Positions 17,146 through 25,293 of a DNA stretch of 64,000 nucleotides are shown piece by piece. The stretch's first letter is position 1, and every line of letters starts with the position of its first letter. The position numbers and the translations under genes are program-made. The notes beneath the pieces were generated by a model. The model was not told the origin of the DNA and searched no databases. It saw nothing but the letters and a program-made list of their open reading frames with translations. Source of the DNA: an uncultured Prevotella sp. (GTDB lineage Bacteria; Bacteroidota; Bacteroidia; Bacteroidales; Bacteroidaceae); the NCBI GenBank assembly GCA_905233165.1, contig CAJODL010000005.1, forward strand, positions 186,001 through 250,000, read 5' to 3'.

Positions 17146-18953
17146 TTTCCGTCTTCGATGTTTTCTATTGCTTCGGAGGCTTTATCGTAGGTGTGTTCCA
17201 TTGCTACTGCCGGGTCGCCTGGGGCATAGCGTGCAAATTCACACTCATCGAGGGCCTCTATGAATTTTCCTATTGTCTCGTCACTGACTTTTCGTGTGGT
17301 GAGTTTCTCGGAGATATTCTCGCGTGTCAACTGCTCTACAGGTATAGCGAGTTTGTCACCCACATATCCCCACAGGGCACGAAGCACTTCGTCATAGAAC
17401 TCATTCGTCTTGCCGGCCTTAAGCAACTTGGCTGCTATCTTCAGGCGTTTTGTTGCCACCTTGTTGGCCTTTTTACCACGATATGCTGTGATGTCTGCCA
17501 GTTCCATAGCACGACGGCGGAAGATTATCAGCAGTACGATGAATATTGCCAGCACAATGCCGTTGAGGGCGAGATATGCCGTACTGCCAAAGAAGGTATT
17601 CTGTGGGTCTTCGGCTTCGTTGCCACCAATCATGAAGTTATGGATATCCTTATCACTTTGCTGCGAATAGTCTGCTGCAGAGCCCCCACCCCTGCCTTTC
17701 GTTACTTTCAGCGTCATAGGTTCTGTGGTAAGAGTTTTATAGGATGACGAGCGGGTATCGAAATATACAAAGCTGATGGCAGGAATGGTGTACTCACCTT
17801 CTGAACGTGGAACGAGCAGAATGTCATACAACATGCTGCCAGAAACGCCATCACTGGTGAGACTTGTCTTGTCTGTCACCTTGGCGTCATATTTCTCAAA
17901 CACCTTTGGCAGGTCAAGCACTGGTTCCTTGATGAGTTTCATATTGCCCACACCCTTTACTACGAAATGCAGATTGACGGGGTCGCCTGCTCCCACTTGA
18001 TTCTTGTCGAGGGAAGCCTCAACAGAGAAGACACCTACGCCACCAGAAAAGTTTGCCGGTTTCTGTGGCAGAGGGTCAACCTGTATGCTGACACTTGGTG
18101 CTTTTATCTCTTTGTTCACCTCCACATAGCCAGAACCACCATTAAAGAAGGCTTCAAACGGATCTACGTTAGGGTCTTCCTGCACCACGATGCCCTTGAA
18201 GGTGATAGATGGTATCTCCAGCTTTCCTGACATCTGTGGGAACATCACATACTGACTCCATGTGACGCAGTTGTATGGTCTGCCGTTGACATTCTCTACG
18301 TGAAACCTCTTCTGCTGCGGCAAAGGAATCTCCTGTGTATGGAAGCCGTTAAGGTCAGGCATCTTTCCTTGCAATTGGGTGAGCTCTACCTGAGTATAAA
18401 CCTTATATGTCAGGAGTATTGGTTCCTGCTCATGTACGTGCGACTTGTTGGCAGACACCTTTATGAAGAGGTCATTTCCCGTTATGCGTGTTCCGGCACG
18501 ATTTACGCGGGCAGGACTGCGTTGCTGCTGTTGTGGGCGACCACCCTGTCCGGCATTAGGATTAGGGTTTGCAGTAACCGTTATCTTCAGGGCTTGTGAT
18601 GTAGCATTCGAACCTGCCACAGTAGCATGGGCAGCAGGAATTACGAAAGTACCTGTCTTCCTTGCCAGAAGAACATAGGTATATGTTACTGACGAGGTGT
18701 GTGATGTCTTGCCGTTTACCATTGAGAAACTCTGCTGCGTAGATGTCGATGGTCCCATGAGCACCTCGAAGGCATCAGGAGTGTTTCCCATACGAAAACC
18801 CTTTACGTCAGTAGTGTTTACAACGTATCGTATCTGAAACTGCTCACCATTATATACTGCTGTAGGGCCCTCAACCCTAATGCCCTGTGCCTGCAAACTC
18901 AAGGAGAGCATCGATAACAGTGTGCATAATAATATCGTTAGTTTTCTTTGCAT
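17142..18953 (-). CDS. batD: BatD, large periplasmic Bat protein
   Basis: The 603-residue protein has a signal peptide (ending LSLQAQG), two beta-rich BatD repeats (EQFQIRYVVN and GDPVNLHFVVKGVGNMKL), a transmembrane helix near 460-480 (YLALNGIVLAIFIVLLIIF) and a cytoplasmic helical tail. A GGRPQQQQR linker lies near residue 140. BatD is a membrane-anchored member of the Bat complex, which has been linked to aerotolerance and envelope stress. Its start codon directly follows the BatC stop codon. Confidence 0.93.
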   Translation of the reverse strand: MQRKLTILLCTLLSMLSLSLQAQGIRVEGPTAVYNGEQFQIRYVVNTTDVKGFRMGNTPDAFEVLMGPSTSTQQSFSMVNGKTSHTSSVTYTYVLLARKTGTFVIPAAHATVAGSNATSQALKITVTANPNPNAGQGGRPQQQQRSPARVNRAGTRITGNDLFIKVSANKSHVHEQEPILLTYKVYTQVELTQLQGKMPDLNGFHTQEIPLPQQKRFHVENVNGRPYNCVTWSQYVMFPQMSGKLEIPSITFKGIVVQEDPNVDPFEAFFNGGSGYVEVNKEIKAPSVSIQVDPLPQKPANFSGGVGVFSVEASLDKNQVGAGDPVNLHFVVKGVGNMKLIKEPVLDLPKVFEKYDAKVTDKTSLTSDGVSGSMLYDILLVPRSEGEYTIPAISFVYFDTRSSSYKTLTTEPMTLKVTKGRGGGSAADYSQQSDKDIHNFMIGGNEAEDPQNTFFGSTAYLALNGIVLAIFIVLLIIFRRRAMELADITAYRGKKANKVATKRLKIAAKLLKAGKTNEFYDEVLRALWGYVGDKLAIPVEQLTRENISEKLTTRKVSDETIGKFIEALDECEFARYAPGDPAVAMEHTYDKASEAIENIEDGK

Positions 18954-19688
18954 TTACCAATTCTTTTCAATGTTGCGACGAGATGGTTTTGCCATTGCCT
19001 TCTGCAATCTCTGCTGTGTTGCTTTCTCTTCCTGTACAGCAGCATTAAGCAACTGCTCGGCATTCTCCTTACTCATCTGACCATCCTTAGGACGTTCCTG
19101 ATTCTGGTTGTTTTCCTTGTTCTGGTCTTTGTCCTTATTTTGGTCGTTTTTATCCTTATCCTTATTCTTATCTTTGTTCTGGTCTTTGTTCTTATCCTTG
19201 TTCTGATTATTCTGATTATTTTGGTTTTGGTTCTGATTGTTATCCTGATCCTTCTTCAGTTTCTTGCAGAGCACATAGTTATACCTTGTCTGGTTGTCGT
19301 GTGGCCTCAGTTTCAGCGACTGCTTATACTGCTCCATAGCAGGACCATATTGCTGCTGTCTCTGCATAATCACTCCCATGTTATGATATGCCATTGCCTT
19401 TCTCTGTTTGCTTGTTTCCACCTTGGTGGCTTTCTCGAACATCTCGTATGCCATCGAATCCTTATTCTGTGCCAACAGCGCACATCCAAGGTTATACATA
19501 GCCTGGGCATTCTTGTCATCTGAAGCCATCGCCTTGCGATATTTCAGTTCTGCCTTTGATGCAGCCCCTTCTGCTCCACCACGCATATCCCTATTGCCGG
19601 AACGTATATGTGAGCGCACGCCTTGGGCATTTATCTCAAGATGTATTGGGGCGATTAACAGAAATATTATGAGTAGCCTGTATAACAT
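18954..19688 (-). CDS. batC: BatC-like TPR protein with N/Q/K/D-rich tract
   Basis: The 244-residue exported protein has a signal peptide and TPR units (AQAMYNLGCALLAQNKDSMA and KAMAYHNMGVIMQRQQQYGPA). A polar tract of about 65 residues follows, made almost only of Asn, Gln, Lys and Asp. A short Lys-rich tail ends the protein. TPR proteins of this kind bridge BatB-type proteins in the Bat complex. The polar tract is expected to be disordered and comes from low-complexity DNA, visible as TTCTTATC/GTTCTG runs, so its length is probably variable between strains. Confidence 0.88.
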   Translation of the reverse strand: MLYRLLIIFLLIAPIHLEINAQGVRSHIRSGNRDMRGGAEGAASKAELKYRKAMASDDKNAQAMYNLGCALLAQNKDSMAYEMFEKATKVETSKQRKAMAYHNMGVIMQRQQQYGPAMEQYKQSLKLRPHDNQTRYNYVLCKKLKKDQDNNQNQNQNNQNNQNKDKNKDQNKDKNKDKDKNDQNKDKDQNKENNQNQERPKDGQMSKENAEQLLNAAVQEEKATQQRLQKAMAKPSRRNIEKNW

Positions 19689-20708
19689 TTATTTCTTCTT
19701 AAACAATTTCAGATTCTTAAAATATGGGCTCTTTGCCTCGCTTATGAGCACCTCGATAATCATGAGTATGATGATAAGCACACCCACCCATTGATACTGC
19801 TCGTCATATTCGTCATAGACAACACTCTGCATCTCTCCCTTCTGCATTTTTCCCACCTCGTCGTTAAGGCGTTCCTGTGCAGCAGTGGTATTGTCAACAT
19901 GAATATATACACCACCGCTGGCAGATGCGATGTCGCGACACATCTGTTCGTTGAGGACAGTCATAATGGTGTTGCCCGTGTTGTCTGTCATATATCCCCC
20001 ACCCTGTTGTGGTATTGGTGCGCCAGTAGTCGTTCCGATGCCAAGAACAAAGACTTTATAGCCCTTCGACTTTGCATCCTGAGCTGCTTCCATAGCACCA
20101 CCTTCATGGTCTTCGCCATCGGTGATGAGAATGATTGCTTTACCTACATTCTGCTGTTGCGTAAAACTCTTTGCTGCAAGATTTATGGCCCCAGCGATAT
20201 CTGTTCCCTGTGTGCGTATCAAGGATGGTGACACATTGTTCATGAACATCTTTGCCGACACATAGTCACTCGTTATAGGCAGCTGAACAAAGGCATCGCC
20301 AGCGAATACTATCAGCCCTATCTTATCCTTAGAGAAGTGGTCCACCATATTCTCGATAAGCATCTTACTCTTCATGAGACGGTTGGGTGTCACATCTTCT
20401 GCCAGCATGGAGTTAGAGATGTCGAGACAGATGATTGCCTCTATGCCGTTGCGCTTTTCGTGAGACACCTTTGTACCCATCTGCGGACGTGCCAGCATCA
20501 GGATGGTAAGGGTCAGTATAAGCATCAGAAACAGGAATTTCGTCCATCTCCTCTTTCCTGAAGAATCGGGCATCAGGGCTTTGATGAGTTCCTTGTCAGC
20601 CAGACGCTTCAGCATGCGTCTGCGATGCCACTCTGCCCACATCATTATGAGTGTCAGCAGAGGGATGACGCTAAGGAGATATAAATATGTAGATGATTCG
20701 AATCGCAT
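19689..20708 (-). CDS. batB: BatB, VWA-domain membrane protein
   Basis: The 339-residue protein has two N-terminal transmembrane helices, a von Willebrand A domain with MIDAS motif CLDISNS (DxSxS), and a C-terminal transmembrane segment (WVGVLIIILMIIEVLI). I chose ATG 20708 (MRFESSTYLYLL). An in-frame TTG seven codons upstream lies inside the intergenic heptad repeat and probably does not matter. Paired with BatA, it is the core of the Bat complex. Confidence 0.92.
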   Translation of the reverse strand: MRFESSTYLYLLSVIPLLTLIMMWAEWHRRRMLKRLADKELIKALMPDSSGKRRWTKFLFLMLILTLTILMLARPQMGTKVSHEKRNGIEAIICLDISNSMLAEDVTPNRLMKSKMLIENMVDHFSKDKIGLIVFAGDAFVQLPITSDYVSAKMFMNNVSPSLIRTQGTDIAGAINLAAKSFTQQQNVGKAIILITDGEDHEGGAMEAAQDAKSKGYKVFVLGIGTTTGAPIPQQGGGYMTDNTGNTIMTVLNEQMCRDIASASGGVYIHVDNTTAAQERLNDEVGKMQKGEMQSVVYDEYDEQYQWVGVLIIILMIIEVLISEAKSPYFKNLKLFKKK

Positions 20709-20817
20709 TCTATTTTTGTCAAAGGTCAAAGGTCAAAGGTCAACTCGGCGTTGCCGAGGTCTAAGGTCTAAGGTCAAAAGTCAAAGGCGATAACCGTTAA
20801 CCGATAACCGATAATCG
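20709..20817. repeat. Heptad repeat cluster with CTCGGC/GCCGAG hairpin
   Basis: Units GTCAAAG and GTCTAAG (20718-20787) surround a perfect hairpin CTCGGC-GTT-GCCGAG at 20744-20758. TAACCGT/TAACCGA heptads follow to 20817. The cluster interrupts the Bat operon between batA and batB. Confidence 0.9.
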
Positions 20818-21825
20818 TTAGTTCCTACGCAATATTGTATATTTCAAAAGTATTTCTAACAGGAGCATCAACAGGGCGCCGAGGACGAAGGGTTGGAAGG
20901 CTTCGTAGCGCTTTGAGAATTTCGTCACTTTCAGGCGGCTTTTCTCCAGTTTGTCGATGTCCTTATATATCTGTCTTAACTCTTTGTTGTTCGTAGCACG
21001 ATAGTAGTTGCCATCACTTGTGGCAGCGATGCCTTTCAGGGTCTTAGCATCTATCTCAACAGGAATATTGACATACTGTATTCCACCAGCTACAGGCAGC
21101 GGATAACGTGCCACTTTGTTTGTTCCGACAGCGATGGTATATACACGCACGCCGAGACTCTTGGCTATCTGTGCTGCTGTCATTGGCGAGATGTCACCCA
21201 TGTTGTTAGAGCCATCGGTAAGTAGTATCACCACACGACTCTTTGTCTTTGAGTCCTTCAGGCGTGAGATAGCATTTGCCAGTCCCATACCGATTGCGGT
21301 ACCGTCGGATATCAGGCCGTCAGCAGCAATGTCTGTACGTACATTCTTCAGCAAGTTCAGGAGCGAAGCATGGTCTGTCGTCATAGGACATTGTGTGAAC
21401 GCCTCGCCGGCAAAGATGGTGAGTCCGATATTGTCGTTTGTCCTGTCTGCTATAAACTCTGCCGCAACGTCTTTCGCAGCCTCTATACGGTTAGGACGCA
21501 GATCTTCTGCCAACATAGATGTCGATACATCCATTGCCAACATTATGTCGATACCCTCAACGCTACGTTCGTCCCAAGCGCTGTATGTCTGTGGGCGGGC
21601 CATAGCAACGACGATGAGGATGAAGGCGATGCAACGAAGTATCATGGGGAGGTGTATCAGCCTTACTCGCCAGCTGACGGGGGCCTTCTTATAGGCAAAG
21701 GTGTCGCTGATGATTACCGATACCTCCATCTTTCTTCTGCCACGATTACGCCATAGTGCATACCATAATATATACGGTATGAGCAACAGCAGCAGAGAGA
21801 AGTATATGGGTTGTGTAAATGTCAT
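20818..21825 (-). CDS. batA: BatA, VWA-domain membrane protein
   Basis: The 335-residue protein has N-terminal transmembrane helices (about 8-25 and 60-78), a VWA domain whose MIDAS motif AMDVSTS starts at residue 97, and a C-terminal helix (PFVLGALLMLLLEILL). It is the BatA partner of BatB. It abuts the upstream BatD-like gene without a gap. Confidence 0.93.
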   Translation of the reverse strand: MTFTQPIYFSLLLLLIPYILWYALWRNRGRRKMEVSVIISDTFAYKKAPVSWRVRLIHLPMILRCIAFILIVVAMARPQTYSAWDERSVEGIDIMLAMDVSTSMLAEDLRPNRIEAAKDVAAEFIADRTNDNIGLTIFAGEAFTQCPMTTDHASLLNLLKNVRTDIAADGLISDGTAIGMGLANAISRLKDSKTKSRVVILLTDGSNNMGDISPMTAAQIAKSLGVRVYTIAVGTNKVARYPLPVAGGIQYVNIPVEIDAKTLKGIAATSDGNYYRATNNKELRQIYKDIDKLEKSRLKVTKFSKRYEAFQPFVLGALLMLLLEILLKYTILRRN

Positions 21826-22902
21826 TTAGAATCGTAGGTCATAAAGTTGCCAGCACAGGTAAGCCAATAGGGCTACGATGACGATTATCATAATGCCCAT
21901 AGCCCATTTCAGGGAGATACGCATGCGAATTGTCTGCTTCTCTTTTTCGGAGATGGTAGGCTCTATGCGCTCTTCTGTCGGCACATTCTCTTGTTTTGTC
22001 TCGTTGATGAATGCTATTGCCGAGAGCAGATTCTTGTCGTTCTCACTTACTCCTGCTGTATATTTTGCAAATTTCACGAGGTCGGCGGTTTCAAACAGCG
22101 TCGTCAGCTCCTGTAGTTCCGTATCACCATGATTGCGCAGTTCTGCTACTATTTGAGAGCTGGTCATCTCCATAGCATTGAAGCCGAAGCGCTCTTCCAT
22201 ATACTGACGCAGGGCATCCGTCACCTGGGTGTAGTACATCTTTTGGTGGGCATAGTCGGCCATCTCGGGCTTTTCGTTCCTCACCTTTTCTATTATATTC
22301 AGCGCCTTCTGGTGCGGAGGCACAATCTTCCTTATCCTTACCTTGAAGGTGATAGGCTTCCTGCTCTTCAGTCGCAGATATGCCAGCCAGCAGGCTATGT
22401 ACAGCAATGCTATAGCAATTGCCATCCAGAACAGACCCCTCCATTCTTTCCATGAGAAGGGATTGTCCTGCACATCGTTCGGACCATAGAATTGGTTGGT
22501 GTGTACGGTATCCACTTCTACTGTCAGCACTTTCAGGGCCAACGACTTGGTGGTATATTCCTTGCCGTCAATCTTTATCTTCTGTGCGGGAATATAGTAT
22601 AGAGAGTCATCCCACGCCGTCAGTACGAGGTTTTGGGTCACCTCCATATATCCGTTCTCCAATGCTACGGTATCCAATGACGGCGTTCCCACGACCTCCA
22701 GCGTTGCCGGTTTCGGATTCAGGTTCTGAGGATTGGGGAACTGCACTTTCTGGCCATCCTTCAGCGTTGCCGTCAAGTGTAGCGTTGTCTGCTCGCCAAT
22801 CATCATCTGTACAGAGTCGATACGAGCCTGCACCGTCTGAGCCTGAGCCTTACCCAAGCCAAACAGCATCAATAATCCTATTATATAACTTTCAATTTTC
22901 AA
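21826..22902 (-). CDS. Bat-operon protein with BatD-like N-terminus
   Basis: The 358-residue protein has a signal peptide (GLGKAQAQ), a short beta-rich periplasmic domain (SVQMMIGEQTTLHLTATLKD, BatD-like), a transmembrane helix near 155-175, a cytoplasmic helical region and a second helix near the C-terminus. It lies at the position of the DUF4381/BatD-like gene found between DUF58 and BatA in related operons. The start is TTG at 22902. It sits at the edge of TCAACTA heptads and was chosen because it gives a complete signal peptide; the first in-frame ATG would remove its charged N-terminus. Confidence 0.8.
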   Translation of the reverse strand: MKIESYIIGLLMLFGLGKAQAQTVQARIDSVQMMIGEQTTLHLTATLKDGQKVQFPNPQNLNPKPATLEVVGTPSLDTVALENGYMEVTQNLVLTAWDDSLYYIPAQKIKIDGKEYTTKSLALKVLTVEVDTVHTNQFYGPNDVQDNPFSWKEWRGLFWMAIAIALLYIACWLAYLRLKSRKPITFKVRIRKIVPPHQKALNIIEKVRNEKPEMADYAHQKMYYTQVTDALRQYMEERFGFNAMEMTSSQIVAELRNHGDTELQELTTLFETADLVKFAKYTAGVSENDKNLLSAIAFINETKQENVPTEERIEPTISEKEKQTIRMRISLKWAMGIMIIVIVALLAYLCWQLYDLRF

Positions 22903-22904
22903 TG

Positions 22905-22956
22905 TTCAACTATCAACTTTCAACTTTTCAACTGCCTCTCAACTCTCAACTATCAA
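22905..22956. repeat. Heptad repeats (TCAACTA/TCAACTT)
   Basis: Seven-base units TCAACTA, TCAACTT and variants fill the gap between the DUF58 gene and the BatD-like gene and reach the TTG start of the latter. Confidence 0.8.
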
Positions 22957-23850
22957 CTATCTCCTCGCAAACATCTGTTGCAGGTATTTCACATAGTCTT
23001 CGTTGGTGGCTATCGAGACATAATCCACACTATTCTTCTGGAACGTGTCCTTCAGCTTTTCCTTTCTCTCCTGCCAATACTGGCTATGTGCCCTTCTGAG
23101 TGCCTTGCTGGAGGTGTCGATATATTGCTCATAACCTGTCTCCGCATCGTGTATTCTCAGTATGCCGACGTCAGGCAGCGCCTTCAGTATGGAGTCATAG
23201 AGTTGTATTCCCATGATGTCGTGCTTTGAGGTGCATATCTGCAGAGGCTTCTCGAAGTCTTTTCTGTCGTAGAAGTCGCTGATGACGAATGCCGTGCAGC
23301 GTCTCTTTTGCATACGGCCCAGGTATTCCAGCGCCACGCCGACGTCAGTACCTTTTCGGGATTCCTTGCTATCGGTCTGCTGTTCGTCGCTGTCGTATGC
23401 CAGCATTTCGCGGATGATGTAGAGGATGTGTTTCCTGCCCTTCTTCGGGGGAATATATTTCTCTATTCTGTCCGAGAAGAACAGCACTCCAATCTTATCG
23501 TTGTTCTGCATGGCAGAGAAGGCCAGTGTTGCAGCAATCTCTGTTGCCATAGCATTCTTTGTCTGCTTTCTGGTGCCAAAATTCAGGGAGCTTGACACGT
23601 CGATGAGCAGCATCACCGTGAGCTCGCGTTCCTCCTCAAACACCTTCACGTAAGGTCTGTGGAAGCGTGCTGTCACGTTCCAGTCGATGTCGCGCACATC
23701 GTCGCCGTACTGATACTCCCTCACCTCAGCAAACGCCATACCACGCCCCTTGAAGGCAGAATGGTATTGTCCTGCGAAGATGTTGTTGCTCAGTCCGCGA
23801 GTCTTTATCTCTATGCGGCGAACCTGTTTAAGAAGTTCTGAAGTTTCCAT
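22957..23850 (-). CDS. DUF58 protein of the Bat operon
   Basis: The 297-residue cytoplasmic protein carries the DUF58 signature GRGMAFAEVREYQYGDDVRDIDWN (two adjoining stretches) and a VWA-like MIDAS motif LIDVSSS. DUF58 proteins are regular partners of MoxR ATPases and VWA proteins, thought to act in complex maturation. The start METSELLKQVRRIEI is typical of the family. Confidence 0.92.
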   Translation of the reverse strand: METSELLKQVRRIEIKTRGLSNNIFAGQYHSAFKGRGMAFAEVREYQYGDDVRDIDWNVTARFHRPYVKVFEEERELTVMLLIDVSSSLNFGTRKQTKNAMATEIAATLAFSAMQNNDKIGVLFFSDRIEKYIPPKKGRKHILYIIREMLAYDSDEQQTDSKESRKGTDVGVALEYLGRMQKRRCTAFVISDFYDRKDFEKPLQICTSKHDIMGIQLYDSILKALPDVGILRIHDAETGYEQYIDTSSKALRRAHSQYWQERKEKLKDTFQKNSVDYVSIATNEDYVKYLQQMFARR

Positions 23851-23857
23851 TTCTTTT

Positions 23858-23961
23858 TGTCTAAGGTCAACTCGGCGTTGCCGAGGTCTAAGGTCAAAGG
23901 TCTAAGGTCAAAAGTCAAAGGCGATAACCGTTAACCGATAACCGTTAACCGTTAACCGTTA
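23858..23961. repeat. Heptad repeat cluster with CTCGGC/GCCGAG hairpin
   Basis: GTCTAAG/GTCAAAG units at 23859-23920 carry the hairpin CTCGGC-GTT-GCCGAG at 23871-23885, followed by TAACCGT/TAACCGA heptads up to the moxR stop codon. The layout repeats that at 20709-20817 in the same order and orientation. Confidence 0.9.
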
Positions 23962-24954
23962 TCAAGGTACTTCCACCTTATTGACTATCTGTGACACAAT
24001 CTCCTCTGCGGTGATATTGTTTGCCTCTGCCTCGTAAGACAGGCCGATTCTGTGACGCAGCACGTCGTGTGCTATGGCACGGATATCCTCTGGTATCACG
24101 TATCCTCTGCGCTTTATGAATGCAAAGGCGCGAGAGGCCTTCATCAGATTGATAGAGGCACGTGGGCTGGCACCGAAGGTAATCATCGGCTTCAGCTCTG
24201 CCAGTTCATAGTTCTCCGGAAAACGTGTAGCAAAGACGATGTTTGCGATATACTGTTCTATCTTTTCGTCGATATACACCTGGTTGACGATGGTGCGTGC
24301 CTTTGTTATCTCCTCCGGACTTGTCACAGCACCATACTGTGCGCCGTCTTCTCTTGGCACAGAGTTCTCACGCATGATGCGCTTCTCCTCCTCCAGTGTT
24401 GGGTAGCCGATGTTCACCTTCAGCATGAAACGGTCCATCTGTGCCTCAGGCAGTGGGTATGTACCCTCCTGCTCCACTGGGTTCTGTGTTGCCATTACGA
24501 GGAAAGGCTCTGGCAGTTTGAAGGTCTGTTCGCCGATGGTCACCTGATGCTCCTGCATTGATTCCAGCAATGCACTCTGCACCTTTGCCGGAGCACGGTT
24601 TATTTCGTCGGCAAGCACGAAGTTCGCGAACACGGGGCCCTTCTTCACCTGAAAGGCTTCCTCCTTCTGCGAATATATCATAGTACCGATGACGTCAGCA
24701 GGCAGCAGGTCAGGAGTAAACTGTATTCTGCTAAACTTACCGTCAATCAAGTTCGACAGTGTCTTTATGGCAAGAGTTTTTGCCAAACCCGGCACACCCT
24801 CAAGGAGGATATGTCCATCACTCAACAAACCAATCAGCAGCGACTCTACCAAGTGCTTCTGTCCCACGATAGTCTTGTCCATCCCGGCAGTGAGGTTTGT
24901 CACGAAATTGCTGTGCTGCTCTATGAGAGCATTCATTTCTCTAATGTCAACCAT
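23962..24954 (-). CDS. MoxR-family AAA+ ATPase
   Basis: The 330-residue ATPase has Walker A GVPGLAKT at residues 53-60, Walker B VLADEINRAPAK and the MoxR-type ATQNPVEQEGTYPLPEAQMDRF (two adjoining stretches), with the C-terminal lid. MoxR proteins act as chaperones on VWA-protein complexes, here the Bat proteins encoded downstream. I chose ATG 24954 (MVDIREMNAL); an upstream TTG would add 8 residues. It is the first gene of a nine-gene operon. Confidence 0.94.
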   Translation of the reverse strand: MVDIREMNALIEQHSNFVTNLTAGMDKTIVGQKHLVESLLIGLLSDGHILLEGVPGLAKTLAIKTLSNLIDGKFSRIQFTPDLLPADVIGTMIYSQKEEAFQVKKGPVFANFVLADEINRAPAKVQSALLESMQEHQVTIGEQTFKLPEPFLVMATQNPVEQEGTYPLPEAQMDRFMLKVNIGYPTLEEEKRIMRENSVPREDGAQYGAVTSPEEITKARTIVNQVYIDEKIEQYIANIVFATRFPENYELAELKPMITFGASPRASINLMKASRAFAFIKRRGYVIPEDIRAIAHDVLRHRIGLSYEAEANNITAEEIVSQIVNKVEVP

Positions 24955-24983
24955 ATATATTTTAGTTTCACGTTTCAAGTTTC

Positions 24984-25047
24984 TAGCCCTTAGCTCTTAG
25001 CTCTTAGCCCTTAGCCCTTAGCTCTTAGCTCTTAGCCCTTAGCTCTC
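24984..25047. repeat. Heptad repeats (TTAGCTC/TTAGCCC)
   Basis: About nine 7-bp units alternate between TTAGCCC and TTAGCTC in the 5' leader region of moxR. Confidence 0.85.
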
Positions 25048-25080
25048 AACTTTACAAAGCCTCAAGGCTTTTACGGCTTG

Positions 25081-25088
25081 CAAAGGTA
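25081..25088 (-). promoter_or_regulatory. Putative -7 box of the Bat operon
   Basis: The minus strand reads TACCTTTG. The -33 position shows only TTAG-like sequence. The transcript would start about 130 nt before the moxR ATG and carry the TTAGCTC heptads in its leader. Confidence 0.5.
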
Positions 25089-25198
25089 TAAAACTTTGTT
25101 TTTATCTCGGCTAAGATTACATTTTCTTGCGCTTTTTTCATATATTTTTAATTTAACAATGTTAAAATCGCGCGTGATATGTTAACTAATTCATAATG

Positions 25199-25237
25199 CA
25201 ATGGCGCAGGATGCTTCGAGCATCTTGCGCCAATTAG
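25199..25237. repeat. Dispersed hairpin (TGGCGCAGGATGC)
   Basis: Arms TGGCGCAGGATGC and GCATCTTGCGCCA (one G-T pair) with loop TTCGA. A second copy with the same arms but a different loop lies at 47796-47827, so this is a dispersed REP-like element; it could also act as a terminator for paaK, though no T run follows. Confidence 0.8.
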
Positions 25238-25293
25238 CTATTATATATTATCTCTTAACTATCAACTTCTCCCGCTTTGTAACGGGGAAGTGG

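Larger units (their letters stand above)
24955..25293. other. Intergenic gap between moxR and paaK
   Basis: This holds TTAGCCC/TTAGCTC heptads (about 24984-25047), a candidate -7 box TACCTTTG for the Bat operon on the minus strand (25081-25088), an AT-rich stretch, and a hairpin repeat at 25199-25236. No gene is seen. Confidence 0.65.

Noticed and set aside
18948..19523. 191-codon hydrophobic plus-strand frame rich in Leu, Ile and Val
   Set aside because: Reverse complement of the batC polar low-complexity tract; the hydrophobic pattern is an artefact.
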